DNA of 64,000 bases from Lysobacter sp. CFH 32150 (GTDB lineage Bacteria; Pseudomonadota; Gammaproteobacteria; Xanthomonadales; Xanthomonadaceae): positions 62,001 through 126,000 of the forward strand of contig NZ_JALDWJ010000010.1 of assembly GCF_022758295.1 (NCBI RefSeq). Reading direction: 5' to 3'. The translations under genes were made by a program, and so were the position numbers. Under the pieces are notes generated by a model, which was not told where the DNA came from, did no database searches, and was given only the letters and a program-made list of their open reading frames with translations. Positions 8,754 through 17,295 of this stretch are shown here, in pieces. Position 1 is the first letter of the stretch; each line of letters begins with the position of its first letter.

Positions 8754-11720
8754 TCAGTCGAACTTGTAGACGATCTCCGCTGAAATTTCACGGCCGACCG
8801 GATCATCGACGCAGTAGGCGAAGTCGCCGCACCACTTGTCGCCGTAGATCTTGTCGAAGATGTTGCTCACGTACAGGTTGAACCGCCACGCCTCGTTGAA
8901 CTGGTAGCCCACGCTGCCGTTGAAGTAACGGCGGGGGGCGCGGCGCTCATAGTGGCGGGCCGAGGTCTCGCCGAAGGTGGGACTGTTCGGGTCGGTGTCC
9001 TGGCAGGTCGTATCGTTGATGCGCGTGTGGTCCGAGAAGCCGTCCGACAATGGTTCGCACCCGCCCCAGCGGTTATCGCGACCACCGGACTTCTGGTACA
9101 TCATCAGCGTCGCGTTCCAGTCGTCCTTGATCCAGTTCACGCTGGCGGTGATCTTGGTGCGCGGGTTCTTCTCCTTGCGCGTGTTTTTCAGCTCCTCGGT
9201 CGGGAATCCACGCGACTTGTAGGTCAGCATGTTGGTGTAGTTGAGACCGAAGCTCCAGTCGCCCAGCTGCGTTGCGGGCAACCGGTACCGTGCGGTGACA
9301 TCCACGCCACTGACCTGGGTTTCGGCACGATTGATCGGATTGATGCCGATGGAGACGGAACCCGCCACGCTGCCAGGCACTCCGGGCGTCCGCTGGATCC
9401 GGCGGGCCACCTCGGCGCACCACTCCGCAGTCGGCGGAACCGCACGGACCGAGCCATCCGGGGAGAAGCCGTTCGCCTGGCAATAGGCTTCGTCGCGCAG
9501 CAGCTGCTCCTCCGAAATGTCGTCGATCAGGTTCTCGATGCTGACGTCCCAATAGTCCGCCGAGACCGAGAAGTTGGTGAAGGCGTCCCAGACAAAGCCG
9601 ACGGTATAGGACTCACCCTCTTCGTACTTCAGGTCCGGCGTGCCACCGCGGTTGACGGTCGCGTCCTCGATCTTGAAGGTGTCGCGCGGGCACTGCTGGT
9701 TCGGCCAGCCACCCTGGGCGCAGGCGAGGTAGTCGGTGAAATCCGAAATGCCCGAGCTTGGTAGTGCATAGGTGTAATGCATGTCCGGCGCGCGGAACGC
9801 GGTGCCGTAGCTGCCGCGCACCAGCAAGCTGTCGGCCGGACGCCACTCCAGGCCCAGCTGGTAGGTATTCTTCGCGCCGTCGCGCACCGCGTCGTACTTG
9901 TCGTAACGCGTGGCGGCGCTCATGGTCAGCTTCTTGAGCAGCGGCACCCGGAATTCGACGCCCGCTGCGTAATGCTTGCGCTCGCCGCCACCCTGTTCGA
10001 TGTTGCCGAACGGGGTATACCAGCCGTCCTCGTCCTGGTTGAGGATCTTGGGATCCGGCGTCAACCGGTAGCCCTGTTTGCTGGCCTCGAGCACGCCGGC
10101 GAAGCCGATCGGTCCGGCCCAGCCTTCGAAGAGGTCGCCATTCACGGTGAAACTGGCCTGGGTCAGCCAGGAGCGTGCCTTTTTGTGGCCACGGTCGGTG
10201 AATCGTGCGACATCGTCAGGCGAAAGCGGATTCCACACCTTGTTGTAGTCCGGCGCGTAGGTGCCGCCACCGAGGTCCGGCCCCATGAAGAAGTCGAACA
10301 TGTCGCCCTGGTTGTACGTCGGGAAGCTTTCCTTCACTTCGTACTCGGCACGGCCGACCATCGCTTCCCAGTCGAAGCGATCGTCGATCATCGTGCCGCG
10401 CAGGCCGGTGCTGAAATCCACCGCCAGCTCGCGCGATTTGGTCAGCAGCTTGTCCTCACCGCCCCATTCCTGCGGGGTGATGTGCTTCAGGATGAAGCGG
10501 TTACCGCCGGCGCCGTTGTTTACGGTCGGATCGAAGAACGTGCCGCTGGCGAATCCGTCGAGGAAGGTATTGAAGTCGCCCGTGGACTTCCACACGCCCA
10601 GGCTGGCCCAGCCTTGCAGGTCGTCGGTGAAGTTGTAGGTGCCGTAGAGGTAACCGGAGTTGTCTTCGCTACCCGTACGCAGTGCCCAGTTCTGGAACAC
10701 ACGCTGGGCGCAGTACTGGCCGGTGGAGGTGGCGACGCCGGTATTGCGGTCGTAGGCCCAGCGTTCGGCGAGGTACATGAGGTCACCGTACTGGTCGCAG
10801 GCGCCAGCCGGGGGCGTCATGCGCCTGCCGCCGTTGTCCTGGTCGCGCACGTAGTTGCCCGGGTACGGGCGCAGGGGCGCGACGCCGAGCGCGCGCTCAC
10901 CCGGATTCCAGGTGTCGAAGTGCTTGTCTTCCTCGCCGTCCATGAACGGACGTTCCTTCGCCAGCAGCACGCCGCGGTCGAAGTGCTGCAGGTTGTAGAC
11001 CAGGTTCCACTTCTCGCCGGACACGCCGCCCGAGAACACCAGGTCCAGGTTCTCGCGGCCACCACGGGTGGCTTCGCCGTACTTGACGCGCACCGTCTGG
11101 CCTTCGGCATGCTCCTTCAGGACGACGTTGACTACGCCGGCCATCGCGTCGGAACCGTAGATGGCCGACGCGCTGCCCGACAGCACTTCAATGCGGTCGA
11201 CGATGCCGGTCGGGATGTTGTTGTAGTTGGCGAAGTTGCTCTTGCCCTGATAGGGCATCGGGTAATCCGCAACCCGGTGGCCGTTGATCAGTAGCAGGCT
11301 GCGGCCGGGGCCGAGGTTGCGCAGGTTCAACGGATAGGCATTGACGCTGGTCTGGCCCCAGTCGTAGTCGTTCTGCACGTTGCCGATCGCTTCGGTGAGC
11401 GTCTGCAGAGCGTCATAGACCGTCGCGAAGCCTTCCTTCTTCATCTGCTCGCCAGTGATGACGGTCACCGGCGCCGGGCCTTCGATCTCGGCGCGCTTGA
11501 TGCGCGAACCGGTGACGACGACGGTATCCAGCGTGTTGGTTGGCTTCTTCGCGGTGTTGTCTTTTGCTGCCTGCTCGTCCGGCGTCAGCTCATCAAGCCT
11601 CTGCTCTTCCGACTGATTCGCAGGCGTGGTTTGAGCTTGCGCTTGCGCTGCGATCGGCGCGAACAGCACTAGCGCGAGTGCGCTGGCTAACGCATTGCGA
11701 TGGAACTGGGAGTTGGTCAT
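8754..11720 (-). CDS. TonB-dependent outer-membrane receptor 1 (glycan uptake)
   Basis: 988 aa. Signal peptide to about residue 28 (ALASALALVLFAPIAAQAQA), then a TonB-box-like LDTVVVTGSRI, a plug domain (VTVITGEQMKKEGFATVYDA through GSASAIYGSDAMAGVVNVVL) and a long beta-barrel. This is the CarA/OmpC-like class common in Xanthomonadaceae carbohydrate loci. It is the first gene of a minus-strand operon with GH20, GH92, LacI, permease, kinase and isomerase. Four operator-like palindromes lie upstream (11776-11869), suggesting tight substrate control. The protein ends YKFD, so the usual terminal aromatic residue is not last. N-glycan-derived oligosaccharide import is inferred. Confidence 0.93.
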   Translation of the reverse strand: MTNSQFHRNALASALALVLFAPIAAQAQAQTTPANQSEEQRLDELTPDEQAAKDNTAKKPTNTLDTVVVTGSRIKRAEIEGPAPVTVITGEQMKKEGFATVYDALQTLTEAIGNVQNDYDWGQTSVNAYPLNLRNLGPGRSLLLINGHRVADYPMPYQGKSNFANYNNIPTGIVDRIEVLSGSASAIYGSDAMAGVVNVVLKEHAEGQTVRVKYGEATRGGRENLDLVFSGGVSGEKWNLVYNLQHFDRGVLLAKERPFMDGEEDKHFDTWNPGERALGVAPLRPYPGNYVRDQDNGGRRMTPPAGACDQYGDLMYLAERWAYDRNTGVATSTGQYCAQRVFQNWALRTGSEDNSGYLYGTYNFTDDLQGWASLGVWKSTGDFNTFLDGFASGTFFDPTVNNGAGGNRFILKHITPQEWGGEDKLLTKSRELAVDFSTGLRGTMIDDRFDWEAMVGRAEYEVKESFPTYNQGDMFDFFMGPDLGGGTYAPDYNKVWNPLSPDDVARFTDRGHKKARSWLTQASFTVNGDLFEGWAGPIGFAGVLEASKQGYRLTPDPKILNQDEDGWYTPFGNIEQGGGERKHYAAGVEFRVPLLKKLTMSAATRYDKYDAVRDGAKNTYQLGLEWRPADSLLVRGSYGTAFRAPDMHYTYALPSSGISDFTDYLACAQGGWPNQQCPRDTFKIEDATVNRGGTPDLKYEEGESYTVGFVWDAFTNFSVSADYWDVSIENLIDDISEEQLLRDEAYCQANGFSPDGSVRAVPPTAEWCAEVARRIQRTPGVPGSVAGSVSIGINPINRAETQVSGVDVTARYRLPATQLGDWSFGLNYTNMLTYKSRGFPTEELKNTRKEKNPRTKITASVNWIKDDWNATLMMYQKSGGRDNRWGGCEPLSDGFSDHTRINDTTCQDTDPNSPTFGETSARHYERRAPRRYFNGSVGYQFNEAWRFNLYVSNIFDKIYGDKWCGDFAYCVDDPVGREISAEIVYKFD

Positions 11721-11775
11721 TACGGCGTTCTCGAGTTGGTGGTCTTCGGCGGATACGCGTACTGCAGCTCCAGTA

Positions 11776-11869
11776 TTAGATCGATCTAAATTTCAGGCTA
11801 AAGATCGATCCAAATTTCCGGCAGACCAATCCAAATAGATCGATCTCCTCCCCGACTGGATCGATCCAA
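11776..11869. promoter_or_regulatory. Array of four LacI-type operator palindromes before TonB receptor 1
   Basis: Four GATCGATC-centred sites: 11776-11789 (TTAGATCGATCTAA, perfect palindrome), 11800-11813 (AAAGATCGATCCAA), 11835-11848 (ATAGATCGATCTCC) and 11856-11869 (CTGGATCGATCCAA). Their centres are 24, 35 and 21 bp apart. They fill most of the 245-bp gap between receptor 1 and the nagA stop. A multi-site repressor array for the LacI protein at 2755-3789 is the likely reading; looping or cooperative binding is possible. Confidence 0.65.
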
Positions 11870-11965
11870 TAAAACACACCGCAGGACGCGTTGCATGACG
11901 CACCGCAACAAAAAGTTAACAAGGGTCAACCACTTGCCCCGGACTGCCGACCCCGGCGCGCGCTC

Positions 11966-13120
11966 TTAGGCGGGCAATCGCGCTCCGGCGATCCACGTGG
12001 CACGAACCTCGAGCGCGGCATCCAGCTCGACCAGGTCGGCGCGACAACCGGGGGCGATGCGGCCATGCGTGTGGCCGAGGCCGAGGAAATCGGCGGGATA
12101 GGTCGCGGCCATGCGGCACGCTTCGTCCAACGGCAAGCCAAGGGCGACGGTGTTGCGCACGGCGCTGGCCATGTCGAGGGCTGAGCCGGCGAGGACGCCA
12201 TCGGGGGTGCTGCAGCGACCGTCGCTGCACTGCATCGGCTGGCCATAGAGTTCGAACTCGGTGCGCACTCCGCCGACCGGCGGCATCGCATCGGTGACCA
12301 GCATCATCTTGCCGCGGGATTTGGCAGCGACCGCGATGCGGATCGCAGCAGGATGTACGTGGAAGCCATCGACGATCAGGCCGCACCAGCTGTTCGGGTC
12401 GTCGAGTGCGGCGCCGACACCGCCGGGCTCGCGGCTTTGCAGCGGTTGCATGGCGTTGAACAGATGGGTGACGCCGGTGACGCCCGCGGCGAAGGCATCG
12501 CGCAATTGTTCGTAACTGGCGGCCGTGTGGCCGGCACTGAGGATCACGCCGCGTGCGACGAGGGCTCGCAGCGCGTCGGGATTGAAACGTTCGGGCGCGA
12601 TCGTCAGCAGCGTCTTGCCGTTGTCGAGCGAAGCGATCAGGTCGAGTTCGCCGGCATCGGGCGTATGGAATTTCTCCACCGCGTGCACGCCTTTGCGTGC
12701 GGGTGCCAGGTACGGCCCTTCGAGGTGGATGCCGAGCACGCCCGGCACGCCCTGCGCGATCGCGTCGCGTACCGCGGCGATGGCCTGCTGCATGACCACG
12801 ACGTCGTCGCTGATCAAGGTCGGCATCAGGCCCGTAGTGCCGTAGCGACGATGCGCTTCGGCGATGCGGCGGATGCCATCGACGGTCGGCGCGTCGTTGA
12901 ACAGTACGTCGCCGCCGCCGTTGACCTGGGTGTCGATGAAGCCGGGAACGAGGGCCCGTTCGCGCAGGTCGACCGCCTCGAAACCATCGTGAGGCATCGA
13001 TGCCGGTTGCACCGCGATGATGATGTCGCCTTCGATCAGCACCGCGACATCGGATTCGAATCCGTGCGTGGTGAGCACGCGGCCATTGACCAGGGCACGG
13101 CGGTTGTTCGGAGCGTCCAT
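11966..13120 (-). CDS. nagA: N-acetylglucosamine-6-phosphate deacetylase
   Basis: 384 aa. It removes acetate from GlcNAc-6-phosphate to give glucosamine 6-phosphate in the cytoplasm. Visible family features: VPGFIDTQVNGGG (58-70), the metal-binding Glu134 in HLEGPYL, His198 in SAGHTAA, His219 in THLFNAM, and the catalytic Asp277 in LVTDAM. The ATG at 13120 shares one base with the TGA of nagB-II (TGATG), indicating translational coupling; a GTG one codon earlier is also possible. It is third in the nagQ-nagB-II-nagA operon and its substrate would come from the GlcNAc-type kinases encoded at 36490 and 40627. Confidence 0.95.
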   Translation of the reverse strand: MDAPNNRRALVNGRVLTTHGFESDVAVLIEGDIIIAVQPASMPHDGFEAVDLRERALVPGFIDTQVNGGGDVLFNDAPTVDGIRRIAEAHRRYGTTGLMPTLISDDVVVMQQAIAAVRDAIAQGVPGVLGIHLEGPYLAPARKGVHAVEKFHTPDAGELDLIASLDNGKTLLTIAPERFNPDALRALVARGVILSAGHTAASYEQLRDAFAAGVTGVTHLFNAMQPLQSREPGGVGAALDDPNSWCGLIVDGFHVHPAAIRIAVAAKSRGKMMLVTDAMPPVGGVRTEFELYGQPMQCSDGRCSTPDGVLAGSALDMASAVRNTVALGLPLDEACRMAATYPADFLGLGHTHGRIAPGCRADLVELDAALEVRATWIAGARLPA

Positions 13121-14166
13121 CACACCGTTTCCGTGACCTTGTTGAGATGCGGCGGCAGGTCCGGATTGTGGCCGCGGCGCAGCGCCAGTGCATTCACCGC
13201 GCGGTAGAAGCTCTGCACCGCCAGCAGCGGTGCGCAGGCCGGATCCGGCGCATCCACCAACGGCAATTCGCCCGCCGCATCGGCCAGCCAGACATTGGCG
13301 CCACGGCTGCGGAATTCATCCGCGACCGCGCGCGTGCCGGCACCGGTTTCGTCCGGTTGCGCCAGGCACAGCAACGGGAATCCGGGGCCGATGATCGCCA
13401 TCGGCCCGTGCTTGACCTCGGCCGAGCTGTACGCCTCGGCATGCAGGCCGCAGGTTTCCTTGAGCTTGAGCGCCATCTCCTGCGCGGCACCCAGGCCGAG
13501 GCCGCGGCCGAGCACGAACAGGTTGCGCGCATCGACAAGCCCATCTACCAGCGGCGACCAATTCGCCTGCCACGCCTGGCGCAGGGCCTGCGGCAAGCGC
13601 GACAGCGCCTCGAGCAACTGTGCATCCCCGCGCCAATGCGCGGCGAGTTGCAGCAGCGCCGCCAACGAGCACAGATAACTTTTGGTTGCAGCGACGCTGC
13701 GCTCGGGCCCGGCGCGAAGCGGCAGCACGGTGTCGGCCAACGCCGCCAGCGGCGAGTCTTCGGCATTCACCAGCGCGACCACATGGGCACCGGCGGCACG
13801 CGCGGCTTCCGCATTGCGCAGCAGGTCGGGACTTTTCCCCGATTGCGAGATCAGCACATACAACGCGCCATCGAGATGCTGCTGCGCCGCATACACCGAA
13901 CCGACCGACGGCGACGCCGAAGCGGTGACGAAACCGAGCCGGGTTTCGAACAGGTACTTGCCGTAAGTGGCGGCGTGGTCGGAACTGCCGCGTGCGCAGG
14001 TGACGACGAAGCGCGGCGGCGTGCGGCGCAGACGTTCACCCAGCGCCGCGACCACGTCGGCGTTATGCGCGAACTGCGCGGCGATCGCATCGGCGGCTTC
14101 GGCCGCTTCGCGGAACATCAGGGTGTCGGTGGCGGCCGGCAGTGATGAGGTGTGCTGTGATGGCAT
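13120..14166 (-). CDS. nagB: SIS-domain glucosamine-6-phosphate deaminase (NagB-II)
   Basis: 348 aa with two SIS (sugar isomerase) domains, like the isomerase half of GlmS but lacking the glutaminase half. CARGSSDHAATYGKYLFE and LISQSGKSPDLL mark the first SIS sugar-phosphate site; LGLGAAQEMALKLKETC and SSAEVKHGPMA the second. This is the non-orthologous NagB-II type that replaces hexameric NagB in Xanthomonas, Shewanella and relatives, converting glucosamine 6-phosphate to fructose 6-phosphate and ammonia. It sits 6 nt after nagQ and overlaps nagA by one base, so the three genes are one operon. Confidence 0.93.
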   Translation of the reverse strand: MPSQHTSSLPAATDTLMFREAAEAADAIAAQFAHNADVVAALGERLRRTPPRFVVTCARGSSDHAATYGKYLFETRLGFVTASASPSVGSVYAAQQHLDGALYVLISQSGKSPDLLRNAEAARAAGAHVVALVNAEDSPLAALADTVLPLRAGPERSVAATKSYLCSLAALLQLAAHWRGDAQLLEALSRLPQALRQAWQANWSPLVDGLVDARNLFVLGRGLGLGAAQEMALKLKETCGLHAEAYSSAEVKHGPMAIIGPGFPLLCLAQPDETGAGTRAVADEFRSRGANVWLADAAGELPLVDAPDPACAPLLAVQSFYRAVNALALRRGHNPDLPPHLNKVTETV

Positions 14167-14172
14167 GGGTGC

Positions 14173-14922
14173 TTATTCGCTCTGCAGTTCGGCGACGAAG
14201 TCGTAGGCGTCGCCGCGGTAGAAGGAACGGGTGTACTCGACCACGCGGCCGTCGCCGAGGAAGGCGCGGCGTTCGATCAGCAATCCCGGGCTGTGCGGCG
14301 GTAGTTGCAACAGGCGCGCCTGGTCGGCGTCGAACGCCACCGCGCGCAGGTGCTGCAATGCGCGGCGCGGACGATGGCCGTAGCGACCGAGCGCTTCGTA
14401 CAGTGAATCCTCGACGGCATTCGGATCCGGCAACAACGCATGCGGCACGACGCTGCGTTCGATCGCCAGCGGCTGCTCGCCGCCATAACGCAACCGATAC
14501 AGACGCACCACGCCACTGCCGGGCGACAAGTTCAGCGCCATCGCCTCGTCCGGGGTGACCTCGCCGATGCTGCGTTCGAAGAACAGCGAACGTGGATTGA
14601 GTCCGCGCTCGCGCAGGTCGTCGCTGAAGCTGGTCAGGCGCGAGAACGACTTGACGATGCGTTCGGCCACGAAGCTGCCGGCGCCGTGGCGCTGCACCAG
14701 CAGGCCGTCCTCGACCAGGTCGGCCAGCGCCCGCCGCACCGTAACCCGGGACAAGCCCAGCTCCTGCGCCAGGTCGCGTTCGCTGGGCAACGCCTGCCCC
14801 GGCGCCAGCCGGCCGCTGTCGATGAGCGACCGCAATGCCTGGCCGAGGCAGCGGTAGGCAACCACGCGCAGGCCAGCCTCGGCGGCCAGGCGTTGGTATT
14901 CGGCGGAGAGCGCACTTAGCAT
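14173..14922 (-). CDS. nagQ: GntR-family regulator with UTRA domain, NagQ-like
   Basis: 249 aa. A winged helix-turn-helix (about 24-86, with SERDLAQELGLSRVTVRRAL) is joined to a UTRA effector domain (about 105-243), the HutC subfamily layout. It heads nagB-II-nagA, 6 nt apart. The gap to zwf carries two 18-bp direct repeats of TGGTATY separated by 4 bp; as I recall, the NagQ box described in Xanthomonas campestris is a direct repeat of TGGTATT separated by 4 bp. That match and the gene order make NagQ the best call. GlcNAc-6-phosphate or a related sugar phosphate is the probable ligand. Confidence 0.88.
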   Translation of the reverse strand: MLSALSAEYQRLAAEAGLRVVAYRCLGQALRSLIDSGRLAPGQALPSERDLAQELGLSRVTVRRALADLVEDGLLVQRHGAGSFVAERIVKSFSRLTSFSDDLRERGLNPRSLFFERSIGEVTPDEAMALNLSPGSGVVRLYRLRYGGEQPLAIERSVVPHALLPDPNAVEDSLYEALGRYGHRPRRALQHLRAVAFDADQARLLQLPPHSPGLLIERRAFLGDGRVVEYTRSFYRGDAYDFVAELQSE

Positions 14923-14932
14923 GGTTTCAAAA

Positions 14933-14950
14933 GATACCAGTCAGATACCA
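14933..14950 (-). promoter_or_regulatory. NagQ-type box, 10 nt upstream of nagQ
   Basis: On the minus strand TGGTATC-TGAC-TGGTATC, two direct 7-mers separated by 4 bp. Its position just before the nagQ start suggests autorepression of nagQ-nagB-nagA. Confidence 0.65.
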
Positions 14951-15026
14951 GTTATGCAATCGAATGCAGGGCACATGGTTGAATTTATCACGATCTCGGG
15001 CGTAGTATGCGGCCTATGCACTCCTA

Positions 15027-15044
15027 TGGTATCTCACTGGTATT
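15027..15044 (+). promoter_or_regulatory. NagQ-type box in the zwf promoter region
   Basis: On the plus strand TGGTATCTCACTGGTATT, the same 7-4-7 direct-repeat layout as the box at 14933-14950. It ends 21 nt before the zwf GTG, where a bound repressor would block transcription or initiation. It suggests GlcNAc-responsive control of the Entner-Doudoroff operon. Confidence 0.65.
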
Positions 15045-15065
15045 AGTGACCCTGAGGCCCTCCTC

Positions 15066-16547
15066 GTGACCGCGCACCTAGCCCCTGTTGCACCCTTCGA
15101 CCTCGTCATCTTCGGCGGCACCGGCGACCTGGCCCTGCGGAAACTGCTCCCGGCCCTGCTGCGGCGTTATGCCGACGGCCAGATCAGCCACGACAGCCGT
15201 ATCTACGGCGTGGCCCGCCAAGCCGAATCCGATACGAGTTACCGCGCCACGGTCGGCGCGGCGCTGGCGCGCGCAGTCGGCGACGACCCGGTGCTGCAAG
15301 CGCGCATCGCGTCCTTCCTCGAGTTGGTTGCCTATCGGACCATCGATGCCACCGGCGACGCCGGCTGGGCGGAGCTGGCCGCGGAATTGCTCGCGCACGG
15401 CGAGGCGCGCGTGCGGGTGTTCTACCTGTCGACCAGCCCGCAACTGTTCGTCGCCATCTGCAAGCACCTGCGCGATACCGGTCTGAACGGTGGCAACGCA
15501 CGCGTGGTGCTGGAAAAGCCCATCGGCCACGACCTCACCAGCGCCGCGGCGATCAACGACGCCGTCGGCAGCGCGTTCACCGAAAACCAGATCTTCCGCA
15601 TCGACCACTACCTCGGCAAAGAGACGGTGCAGAACCTGCTCGCGCTGCGCTTCGCCAACGCACTGTTCGAGCCGTTGTGGAATGCCGGCCGCATCGACCA
15701 CGTGCAGATCACCGTGGCCGAAACCGTCGGCCTCGAACAGCGCGCGTCCTACTACGACGGCGCCGGTGCGCTGCGCGACATGGTGCAGAACCACTTGCTG
15801 CAGCTGCTGTGCATGGTCGCGATGGAACCGCCGGCGGCACTGCACGCCGATGCCGTGCGCGACGAGAAGTTGAAAGTGCTGCGTGCGCTGCGTCCGATCA
15901 CGGGCGACAACGCGGCCGTGGCAACGGTGCGCGGCCAGTACCGCGCCGGCGCCGCCAGCGGCAAGGCGGTCGCCGGTTATCTCGACGAACTCGGCAACCG
16001 CGATTCGCGCACCGAGACCTTCGTGGCGCTCAAGGTCGAAGTCGACAACTGGCGCTGGGCCGGCGTGCCGTTCTATCTGCGCACCGGCAAGCGTTTGGCC
16101 GAACGCGTGTCGGAAATCGTGGTGACGTTCCGCGAAGTACCGCATTCGATCTTCGACGAAAGCGCCGGCCGGATCACGCCGAACCAGTTGGTCCTGCGAC
16201 TGCAGCCCGACGAGGGCGTCAAGCTCGGCCTGATGCTGAAGGAACCCGGCCCCGGCGGTTTGCGCCTGCGCCATGTCCCGCTCGACATGAGCTTCGCCGA
16301 GGCCTTCGGCGGTCATCAGCCGGAAGCCTACGAGCGCCTGCTGATGGACGTCGTGCGCGGCAACCCGACCTTGTTCATGCGTCGCGATGAAGTCGAAGCG
16401 GCGTGGCGCTGGATCGACCCCATCCTGTCCGCCTGGAAGGACATTCGCGAAGCGCCCAAGCCCTACACCGCAGGTTCCTGGGGCCCGAGCGCCGCGGTCG
16501 CGCTGATCGAACGCGATGGCCGCACCTGGCACGAGGACACGCTGTGA
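15066..16547 (+). CDS. zwf: Glucose-6-phosphate 1-dehydrogenase
   Basis: 493 aa. It oxidises glucose 6-phosphate to 6-phosphogluconolactone with NAD(P)+. The nucleotide-binding motif VIFGGTGDLALRKLLPAL starts at residue 14, EKPIGHD is at 150-156, and the active-site RIDHYLGKE is at 178-186. The GTG start at 15066 is the first usable codon in frame. The gene begins the plus-strand zwf-pgl-edd-eda operon; its last 4 nt overlap pgl. The upstream NagQ-type box links it to GlcNAc catabolism, which produces fructose 6-phosphate that Pgi can convert to its substrate. Confidence 0.97.
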   Translation: MTAHLAPVAPFDLVIFGGTGDLALRKLLPALLRRYADGQISHDSRIYGVARQAESDTSYRATVGAALARAVGDDPVLQARIASFLELVAYRTIDATGDAGWAELAAELLAHGEARVRVFYLSTSPQLFVAICKHLRDTGLNGGNARVVLEKPIGHDLTSAAAINDAVGSAFTENQIFRIDHYLGKETVQNLLALRFANALFEPLWNAGRIDHVQITVAETVGLEQRASYYDGAGALRDMVQNHLLQLLCMVAMEPPAALHADAVRDEKLKVLRALRPITGDNAAVATVRGQYRAGAASGKAVAGYLDELGNRDSRTETFVALKVEVDNWRWAGVPFYLRTGKRLAERVSEIVVTFREVPHSIFDESAGRITPNQLVLRLQPDEGVKLGLMLKEPGPGGLRLRHVPLDMSFAEAFGGHQPEAYERLLMDVVRGNPTLFMRRDEVEAAWRWIDPILSAWKDIREAPKPYTAGSWGPSAAVALIERDGRTWHEDTL

Positions 16548-17269
16548 ACGCGAGCCTCGCTACGCCATCGCGTTGCATCGAGCTGCGCGAATTCCTGTCG
16601 CCAGACGCCTTGGCCACGGCGCTCGCGCGGACGGTCGCGGCCAAACTGCAGTCGGCGTTGCACCTGCGGGAACAGGCCGTGCTCGCGGTTTCCGGCGGCA
16701 AGACGCCGAAAGCATTGCTGCGCGAATTGGCGCGGCAGCCGCTGGAATGGACGCAGGTCACCATCACCCTGGTCGACGAACGCTGGGTGCCGCTCGCGCA
16801 TCCGCGCTCGAACGAAGGCGCGTTGCGGGCCGCGCTGCACGGCCAGCCGGCCGCGGCGGCACGGATCGTCTCGCTGTACAACGGCGCGGCGACCCCGGAG
16901 GAAGCCGTGCCTGAAATCGAGGCGCGGATCTCCGCATTGCCGCCATTCGATGCCGTGGTCCTTGGCATGGGCACGGACGGCCACACCGCCTCGTTCTTCG
17001 CCGACGGCGATCGGCTTGAAGCCGCGCTCGATCCGCACGCCTGTGCCACGGTGGTCAGCATGCGCGCGGCCAGCGCAGGCGAGCCACGCATCAGCCTGAG
17101 CCTGTCACGGCTGATCGATGCGCGCGCGCTGTACCTGCATATCGAAGGCGAATCAAAACTCGACGTGCTGGAACGCGCACTATGCGGCGATGATGTCGGC
17201 GTGCAATACCCGATTCGTGCCGTGTTGACGCAGACGCGATCACCACTGATCGCCTACTGGTGCCCTTGA
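16544..17269 (+). CDS. pgl: 6-phosphogluconolactonase
   Basis: 241 aa, DevB/NagB-like fold. [27 protein letters not shown] and [21 protein letters not shown] are the sugar-phosphate-binding segments of the family. It hydrolyses 6-phosphogluconolactone to 6-phosphogluconate. The GTG start overlaps the zwf stop (GTGA), so translation is coupled; the next gene, edd, begins 26 nt on. Confidence 0.95.
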   Translation: MNASLATPSRCIELREFLSPDALATALARTVAAKLQSALHLREQAVLAVSGGKTPKALLRELARQPLEWTQVTITLVDERWVPLAHPRSNEGALRAALHGQPAAAARIVSLYNGAATPEEAVPEIEARISALPPFDAVVLGMGTDGHTASFFADGDRLEAALDPHACATVVSMRAASAGEPRISLSLSRLIDARALYLHIEGESKLDVLERALCGDDVGVQYPIRAVLTQTRSPLIAYWCP

Positions 17270-17295
17270 GCGGAGCATCCTTGAGAGAAGCTGTC

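Noticed and set aside
9777-11294. Long plus-strand open frame (505 codons) opposite TonB receptor 1
   Set aside because: It is the antisense of a clear receptor gene; the translation is rich in Arg, Val and His without domains, as expected from GC-rich shadow frames.
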